Shown: piece after piece, positions 58,889 through 64,000 of the stretch
Layout of the letters: each line of letters starts with the position of its first letter
How positions within the stretch are numbered: the first letter of the stretch is position 1
Origin: Kordiimonas aestuarii
Lineage (GTDB): Bacteria; Pseudomonadota; Alphaproteobacteria; Sphingomonadales; Kordiimonadaceae
NCBI RefSeq assembly: GCF_025574465.1
Contig: NZ_JAOBPP010000020.1
Location: 62,001 to 126,000 of the forward strand
Reading direction: 5' to 3'
DNA: 64,000 nucleotides
Notes under the pieces: model-generated
What the model saw: only the letters and a program-made list of their open reading frames with translations
What the model was told of the DNA's origin: nothing
Databases searched by the model: none
Made by a program: the position numbers and the translations under genes

Positions 58889-61534
58889 TTTTAATTCGCG
58901 TTGCCGGCCAACGTGGCTTTCCAGACAGCGCCGGACGTCTTCAATCTTTATTGGCTTGGTCAGGAACGCATCGATCCCAGAGCGGGCGCTTTCGTCGCGG
59001 GCTTCTTCCATTGCATCCGCCGATACGGCGACGATAGGCATGTGATTTTCGCCGTCTTCTCCGTCACGAATGGCACGTGCCAGCGCGAAGCCGTCCATAT
59101 TCGGCATGCGAAGGTCAGTCAGTACAAGGTCATATCGGTTCTTTCCAAACTTATCGAGGGCCAGAATGCCGTCGTCCGCGGTGTCATAGCTGCAGCCCAA
59201 TTCACGCAGAATTTTCCCGATCACAATTTGGTTTATGTGGTTATCTTCCACGACGAGAATATGCAATTGCGCGCCTTCAGGCTGGCGAAGGTCAACGGAC
59301 GTGTCATGGTCTATGTTGCTTTTTCTGATGTCATCCGGCGTTTTTGCCAGCGGAAGCGAGATAGTCAGTGTGAAGGTGGAGCCATGCCCTTCTTTACTTG
59401 AGACACTGATTTCACCGGCCATAAGCTGCGCTAGCCGTCTGCATATGCTAAGCCCGAGGCCGGTCCCGCCATACTGCCGCGCGACGGAAGAGTCCGCTTG
59501 TTCAAATGGCTGGAACAGGCGATCAAGAACCTCACGGTTGATTCCAATCCCGGTGTCGGTAATTACCAGATCGATTGTGGCTTCATTGCCGTCAAGCTCA
59601 GTTGAGGTTGCTGTTAGGGTGGCTCCGCCCTGCTCGGTAAATTTGGCCGCGTTTCCAAGGAGGTTAAAAAGAATTTGCCGTATGCGGTTGGCGTCGCCAT
59701 GCACGAAACGGGGCAGGTCAGGCGAGAGGTTGAGATTAAGGCTCAGGTTCTTCTGGTGAAAACTGGGTGCGAGCAGGTCTGCAACACCGGTAATCACGGC
59801 AGGCAAGTCAAAGTCGAATCTATTGATTGCAAGCTTGCCTGCTTCAATCTTGGACAGGTCCAGTATGTCATCGATGATCGTCAGCAGGGTTTCAGCGGAC
59901 TGGTTGATGACGCCGACCAGTTGTTTCTGTTCCTTACCTAGTTTCCCACGATCCAGTATCTCTGCGACGGAGATAATGCCGTTCATTGGCGAGCGTATCT
60001 CGTGGCTCATCATCGCAAGGAAGCTTGACTTGGCTTGCGCGGCCGCTTCGGCCTTTTCGCGCGCGGCACGCAAGGTCTCTTCAATTTGCACTTGGTTGGT
60101 CACATCGACGAGAATCAGTTGCCGCGCCTTTTTCCCGTCCCATTCCACCGGGCTCGAGGCAAGGTCAAACCAGCGCGCCCTGTCGCCAGTCAAGTTGATC
60201 TGATGCCGGTCGACAACGGCAGTTTCTCCTCTGGCATCAAGGAGGTCTGCCGGGATGTGGGCCAGAATATCGGAAAAATGACCGCCGGAAGGCCACATGT
60301 CTTTGAAAGCTTCGTTGTGAAAGAGAACATCGGTGTTGGTGGTGATGCACATCGCTTGCGGTGACAACCGGATAACATCTTTAACTTGCTCGGCGCTGGC
60401 CAGCAGTCTTTGCTGGCGGTGGTCAATCTCGGTGATGAAGTATTTGACCGCCTCAGAGATTTCGGTGATTTCATCGTTATCTTCAACCGGTATTACGGCG
60501 GAAATACCGTCAGACTGAGCGTTTACTGCCTCCTTCAGATTGGTGAGGCGCCTTATGACCCGTCGGTCGATATAATAGATGCTGGCACCCGCAACAAAGA
60601 TCGCGGTCAGCACAGTCAAAATAAGCCAGGTGATATCTTTTTCGGCCCGGATAATCAGGCTTTGTGTTGACATTTTGGCTCGTTCGCTCTCTTCGGCTGA
60701 CAGCGTATTGGTTTCCCGTAACAATTCGCTGGCCAGGACACGCATCTGCCGCGCAAGTGCCTTGGAGCGCAGGTCAAGCTGATTGAAGGTGGAGAGCGTC
60801 GTAATAAGGCCACGATCTCCCGTCAGGCGAACTTTCAGTTGTCCCAGCCTGTCGGTAGCCGTTGGTCGTAAGACCGCAGGCAGTTGTGCAATGTCGCCCT
60901 CAAGAGCAGTCAGTTGGCGGTTGATCATCAAGATATCGCGGCGTTGCATGCGGACGTTGCTGCCTGGGGAAAGGGACGCTGACTGCAATACAAGCGCACG
61001 GACTGAATTTACCCAAAGCAGATATGCTGATCCGTCGCTTGGTGACGCCTGAAGATCATCAACGGCCCATTCGTTCAGTTTTTGGCGCTGGAAATGAAGG
61101 TCGTTTCCAGCATTGAGCTTGTCGTTGATGAGGTCATTCAGGTCATCAGCGGTGGTGGACAGGATCGACAGAATAGCCCGCAAGTCCTTTGTCGCCGCCA
61201 CGGTCTCGCCTTCATTCACCAGCGTTGTTCCAACTTCGATACTGTCTTTGGTGGCGTCGTAAGCGATACGCCGCGCGGCCTGCACCTCGGCGGTCATCAA
61301 GCGCTCTGCGTTCTGGAGTATGTCTTCTAGCAACGTGGTAAGCTCCATCGTTGCAGCCAGCGACGGCAAGGCCTGATCAGACAGAATGTTTACCTGATCA
61401 GTGAATCGGCGTAGCGATGCGTAGGAGAGAACAGAGACGAACACCAAAAGCCCGAGCAACAGGCCAATCACCCCCTTTACCCGAAGACCCAGATGGCGCC
61501 GCTTATGGGTTTTATTTTTCCTCTGGGTGCTCAT
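58847..61534 (-). CDS. TorS-like hybrid histidine kinase with receiver domain
   Basis: An 895-residue membrane kinase. Order: membrane helix (~18-40), a long helical periplasmic region (~41-300), second membrane helix (~305-328), HAMP-like segment, PAS (~385-480), HisKA with MSHEIRSPMNGIISVAEILD (His near 511), HATPase_c with GTGLGLSICRRLAQLM (near 690), and a receiver with LTDLRMPNMDG (Asp near 806). The long helical sensor resembles TorS, which reads a periplasmic protein partner. The stop lies inside tRNA-Arg on the opposite strand, so the last 13 or so residues are antisense to it. It is coupled to the upstream 5'-nucleotidase-like gene (ATGA). Confidence 0.92.
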   Translation of the reverse strand: MSTQRKNKTHKRRHLGLRVKGVIGLLLGLLVFVSVLSYASLRRFTDQVNILSDQALPSLAATMELTTLLEDILQNAERLMTAEVQAARRIAYDATKDSIEVGTTLVNEGETVAATKDLRAILSILSTTADDLNDLINDKLNAGNDLHFQRQKLNEWAVDDLQASPSDGSAYLLWVNSVRALVLQSASLSPGSNVRMQRRDILMINRQLTALEGDIAQLPAVLRPTATDRLGQLKVRLTGDRGLITTLSTFNQLDLRSKALARQMRVLASELLRETNTLSAEESERAKMSTQSLIIRAEKDITWLILTVLTAIFVAGASIYYIDRRVIRRLTNLKEAVNAQSDGISAVIPVEDNDEITEISEAVKYFITEIDHRQQRLLASAEQVKDVIRLSPQAMCITTNTDVLFHNEAFKDMWPSGGHFSDILAHIPADLLDARGETAVVDRHQINLTGDRARWFDLASSPVEWDGKKARQLILVDVTNQVQIEETLRAAREKAEAAAQAKSSFLAMMSHEIRSPMNGIISVAEILDRGKLGKEQKQLVGVINQSAETLLTIIDDILDLSKIEAGKLAINRFDFDLPAVITGVADLLAPSFHQKNLSLNLNLSPDLPRFVHGDANRIRQILFNLLGNAAKFTEQGGATLTATSTELDGNEATIDLVITDTGIGINREVLDRLFQPFEQADSSVARQYGGTGLGLSICRRLAQLMAGEISVSSKEGHGSTFTLTISLPLAKTPDDIRKSNIDHDTSVDLRQPEGAQLHILVVEDNHINQIVIGKILRELGCSYDTADDGILALDKFGKNRYDLVLTDLRMPNMDGFALARAIRDGEDGENHMPIVAVSADAMEEARDESARSGIDAFLTKPIKIEDVRRCLESHVGRQRELKWRSREDSNPQPAD

Positions 61535-63060
61535 TCGGGCCTTGGCGCTGTATTATCTATCATTCGCCCCTCCACCGTTGGGGCAATCTGGCCGAGTTTC
61601 TCCGCATATTCGGCCACAAGGTCCCACATCGCGCGGTTGGTGCTGCGGTTTGACACGCGTTCCACATTTTTCAGCATCCCATAGCCGTCATTTCCTGCCG
61701 CCATAAAATCAGAAACACCAACAAGATAGTATTTTTCCGCTTCAAGCGGCTTGCCTGCGATCGCGATTTTTTGGATACGCTGGTCTTTTGGCCGGCTGCT
61801 GTCAAATATGATGCGCAGGTTTGATACCTGCAGCGCACAACCATCCGCCCTTCTTGCGCACTCCAGTCCGTGCTCAAGCGCCTTTTGAAGGGTAGCGCCT
61901 TTTATGTTCAGGAGGGTCGTGCGGTTGCCGAAGGGCAGTTCTCGCTGAATATTCCCTCGGCTTATCTCGGTGCCGGACGCGTATTTCCGGTTGCCTCTGA
62001 TGGCGCCGCTATTGATAAGGACGGCCTCCGCTGCCAATTGATCGCGCAGGGCATCCGCAATGAAGTTGCCGAATGCGTTTTCACGCGACCGAACGCTGGT
62101 TCGCAGGGTATCAAACGAGGTGATAACTTTGGCGATGGGCGGGCTCAACCGCTCGCTCAGTCGTGTTTGGTATGATGTGATAAGGTTTGCAACCGATGGA
62201 TCTGGCGAAAAGGTGGATATGTCGAGCATGGAAGCCTGACTTTGAAGTTTGCCCTCACTACTATGCCAGAGGTCGAGAACAAGGATCTTGCCGTCCAGCG
62301 CCCCTTCTGTATGCATTACGCCCTGATGATCGAGCGAGTGCGGGTTGCCAAAATTGTGGGTGTAGAAGATACCGTCAACTAATCCGGCGGCACGGTATTC
62401 GCTAAGATCGTCATAATCGGTATCAGCCATCAAGAACACTGCGTCAGCCCCCAGTTCCCGCAATTCTTTGCTGAGATCACTGACGGTTTCACTTGTGTCG
62501 CGGGGGTGGGCCTGATTGGCGCCATACTCAAAGATGGCGTTGTGGGACGTTAACGCAATAAAGCCTACCTTAAGGTTTGCGCCTTCGAGGAGGAAATAGC
62601 GGTCCGTGCCATCGATTTGCCGGCCCGTTTCGCGGTCGATGAGGTTCGAGGTTACAAAAGGAAAGGCGCTGGCGAGCGCGTTGACAATCAATTCATCGTA
62701 ACCGTATGAGAACTCTTTTTTCCCGATGGCCATGAACTCGGGGCCAATTGCATTCAGAATATCGACCATATGGGCGCCTCTATCGAGGGCGCCAAGCACG
62801 CTAGGGCCAAGGGAGGCCCCGCCATCGATAAAATATGTTTCAGGGTGGGCGCGCTTTTGTTCAGCGATGGCCGTTGCCAGTTCGGCGAGTCCTGCGTTGT
62901 CCTCTGGCTGGACGATTTCAGGGAATGAGGAGAAATACAGGAGCCTGATGCCGTTATGCGGCTCTTCAGCCGTGACAGGGACAGCAACCCTTGTGCACAA
63001 GAAGACGACAAGCAGAAGCTTGAGCGCGGAGTGGGGTAGAGAAGCCATCATAAGGTTCAT
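61531..63060 (-). CDS. Secreted 5'-nucleotidase-like protein with apparently inactive metallophosphatase domain
   Basis: A 509-residue exported protein (signal peptide ending near VTA). The fold is that of UshA-type 5'-nucleotidases, but the metal-ligand motifs are lost: the Asp-x-His strand is LLYFSSFPE, GD is GGA (FIDGGASLG), and GNHEFD is GKKEFS. The C-terminal domain keeps its ligand-binding features (ENAFGNFIADALRDQL, LINSGAIRGNRKY, ELPFGNRTTLLNIKG). It probably binds a nucleotide-like ligand without cleaving it. It starts the operon with the hybrid kinase, so it may be that kinase's periplasmic sensor. The start could also be 63051. Confidence 0.8.
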   Translation of the reverse strand: MNLMMASLPHSALKLLLVVFLCTRVAVPVTAEEPHNGIRLLYFSSFPEIVQPEDNAGLAELATAIAEQKRAHPETYFIDGGASLGPSVLGALDRGAHMVDILNAIGPEFMAIGKKEFSYGYDELIVNALASAFPFVTSNLIDRETGRQIDGTDRYFLLEGANLKVGFIALTSHNAIFEYGANQAHPRDTSETVSDLSKELRELGADAVFLMADTDYDDLSEYRAAGLVDGIFYTHNFGNPHSLDHQGVMHTEGALDGKILVLDLWHSSEGKLQSQASMLDISTFSPDPSVANLITSYQTRLSERLSPPIAKVITSFDTLRTSVRSRENAFGNFIADALRDQLAAEAVLINSGAIRGNRKYASGTEISRGNIQRELPFGNRTTLLNIKGATLQKALEHGLECARRADGCALQVSNLRIIFDSSRPKDQRIQKIAIAGKPLEAEKYYLVGVSDFMAAGNDGYGMLKNVERVSNRSTNRAMWDLVAEYAEKLGQIAPTVEGRMIDNTAPRPE

Positions 63061-63094
63061 CCAACTGGGTTTTCCGCATCTTTTCAATGGAATA

Positions 63095-63109
63095 TTAAAT
63101 TTAGTTTAA
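63095..63109. promoter_or_regulatory. CtrA-type box TTAA-N7-TTAA
   Basis: TTAA at 63095-63098 and TTAA at 63106-63109 are separated by exactly 7 bases, the consensus of the alphaproteobacterial cell-cycle regulator CtrA. It lies 35-49 bases upstream of the 5'-nucleotidase-like start, a position suited to controlling the sensor operon, and also upstream of the divergent aminotransferase. The surroundings are AT-rich, which raises the chance of a random match. Confidence 0.5.
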
Positions 63110-63205
63110 TTCTGACAGGATCGCAGAAATTCTTGTCGTAGATGGACGCTAAAAGCTTGAACGATGGCGCGGTATGGCTAGTGTACAGCCTTGTATATTG
63201 TATGA

Positions 63206-63239
63206 GCTTCATTTAGTTTCATTTGTAACAAAATGAAGC
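63206..63239. promoter_or_regulatory. TTCATTT repeats upstream of the aminotransferase gene
   Basis: Two direct copies of TTCATTT (63208-63214 and 63218-63224) face an inverted copy AAATGAA (63231-63237); GCTTCATTT and AAATGAAGC form perfect 9-base arms. They lie 30-63 bases before the aminotransferase start, where a repressor or activator would bind. The regulator is unknown. Confidence 0.45.
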
Positions 63240-63268
63240 GAGTTAATTTCAGATGCAAGGGGCTGATG

Positions 63269-64000
63269 ATGTTTTCCCACCTTACCAAGCTGCCAGCTGA
63301 CCCGATCCTCGGTCTTTCCGCGCTGTTCAAGGCTGACAGCAATCCGGAGAAAGTCGATCTTGGTGTTGGCGTCTATAAGACGGCGGATGGCCGGACACCT
63401 ATTCTCGGTGCGGTGCAGCAGGCGTTTGCGCGTCTATCCAAGGAGGAAGGGAGCAAGGTTTATATCGCTCCAAGCGGCTGGCCTGGGTTCACCGATGCTT
63501 GTGCGAAGCTGGTGTTTGGGGAAGACCTTGTGTCTGACCTCGGTGATCGTCTTGGTGCCATTCAGACACCAGGCGGCTGTGGGGCATTGAGGTTGGCATT
63601 TGAACTGATCGCATTCTCGAAGCCGGACACCACCATCTGGGTAAGTACACCGACATGGGCAAATCATGTGCCAACACTGGCTGCTGCCGGTCTTAGCCAC
63701 AAGCCATATGCCTATTATGACCAAAAGACAGCGACCGTTGATGTTGATGGCATGCTGGCGTCACTTGAAGGTGCCAAGCCTGGCGATGTGGTGCTGCTGC
63801 ATGCGTGTTGCCACAATCCAACGGGGGCCGACCTGTTGCTGGCTGACTGGAAACGGGTGGCTGAGCTTTTGCGCGCCAGAGAACTGGTTCCCTTTCTTGA
63901 CATGGCATATCAGGGTTTCGCCGCCGGACTGGAGGAAGACGCGGAGGCAGTGCGGATGATTTTTGCGTCCCAGCCTGAGGCTCTGTTGTCTTACTCGTGT
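63269..64000 (+). CDS. Class I aromatic/aspartate aminotransferase (cut by window edge)
   Basis: A PLP-dependent aminotransferase of the AspC/TyrB type; 244 residues are in the window. Family segments: LTKLPADPILGLSALFKADS, VDLGVGVYKTADGRTPIL, QTPGGCGALRLAFELIA, HACCHNPTGADL (near residue 177) and LDMAYQGFAAGLEEDAE. The PLP lysine lies beyond the edge. The second ATG (63269) is preferred because AAGGGG lies six bases upstream. The divergent neighbour is the 5'-nucleotidase-like operon. Confidence 0.93.
   Translation, partial: MFSHLTKLPADPILGLSALFKADSNPEKVDLGVGVYKTADGRTPILGAVQQAFARLSKEEGSKVYIAPSGWPGFTDACAKLVFGEDLVSDLGDRLGAIQTPGGCGALRLAFELIAFSKPDTTIWVSTPTWANHVPTLAAAGLSHKPYAYYDQKTATVDVDGMLASLEGAKPGDVVLLHACCHNPTGADLLLADWKRVAELLRARELVPFLDMAYQGFAAGLEEDAEAVRMIFASQPEALLSYSC

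Noticed and set aside
1..64000. CRISPR arrays, insertion sequences, integrases or prophage
   Set aside because: I saw no spaced repeats, transposase, integrase or phage structural gene; the S24 peptidase alone is not enough to call a prophage.

Overview
The window reads as chromosomal DNA of an aerobic, Gram-negative, flagellated alphaproteobacterium, probably marine. The evidence is a TonB-dependent receptor with the EEIVVTAQKR plug signature, an SdhE with the RGxxE motif, an NDUFS4-like complex I subunit, LptF/LptG, a bacterial sphingolipid locus, NhaB, a glutathione-dependent formaldehyde pathway, and regulatory sites of the CtrA and GANTC type. A Kordiimonas-like lineage is a guess. There are no rRNA genes, insertion sequences, integrases or CRISPR arrays. 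Three tRNA genes are present (Leu-TAA, Pro-TGG, Arg-TCT).

Layout. 1-12.9 kb is housekeeping: a truncated TonB receptor gene, sfsA, map, radC, a NUDIX hydrolase, a CYTH protein, a secreted amidohydrolase, purB, a secreted S33 peptidase, the fghA/adhC formaldehyde operon, a CinA-type protein, tRNA-Leu and a FolC-like Mur ligase. 12.9-20.6 kb holds an HTH-less S24 peptidase, flgK-flgL behind a sigma-54-like promoter, a flavin reductase, and a DUF2336/PAS histidine kinase pair preceded by a dense cluster of GANTC sites. 20.6-32.2 kb holds an S10 peptidase, nadK, moaA, an orphan short flagellar rod-like protein, a DsbA-family protein, a small outer-membrane barrel, mfd, sdhE and recG. 32.2-34.7 kb is an unrecognised pair of membrane proteins, one with a cysteine-rich beta-type region and an acidic low-complexity linker, the other with a membrane region followed by HEAGH. 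A carboxyltransferase gene follows.

36.4-51 kb is a sphingolipid region. One minus-strand run encodes LptF, LptG, a Wzx/MATE-type flippase, a CsaA-like protein, a GNAT protein of the kind I associate with bacterial ceramide synthase, and a four-motif zinc-ribbon protein. A second minus-strand run encodes a fatty-acyl-AMP ligase, an NAD-dependent reductase, an acyl carrier protein and serine palmitoyltransferase. On the plus strand are a DUF2141 protein, a diacylglycerol-kinase-type lipid kinase and a nucleotidyltransferase-like protein, converging on serine palmitoyltransferase at a bidirectional terminator. Together they suggest synthesis of ceramide, addition of a phosphate-containing head group, and transport to the outer membrane by machinery encoded beside the acyltransferase.

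51-64 kb holds recX, a molybdopterin-binding/MocA-like fusion with XdhC, nhaB, a tandem cold-shock protein, DUF192 and thioesterase genes, tRNA-Pro, a complex I subunit and tRNA-Arg. It ends with an operon of a 5'-nucleotidase-like secreted protein whose metal-binding residues appear lost and a TorS-like hybrid histidine kinase. A perfect CtrA-type box lies just upstream. The window closes inside a class I aminotransferase gene. The last operon, a possible periplasmic sensor/kinase pair, and the export-linked sphingolipid run are the most interesting parts.
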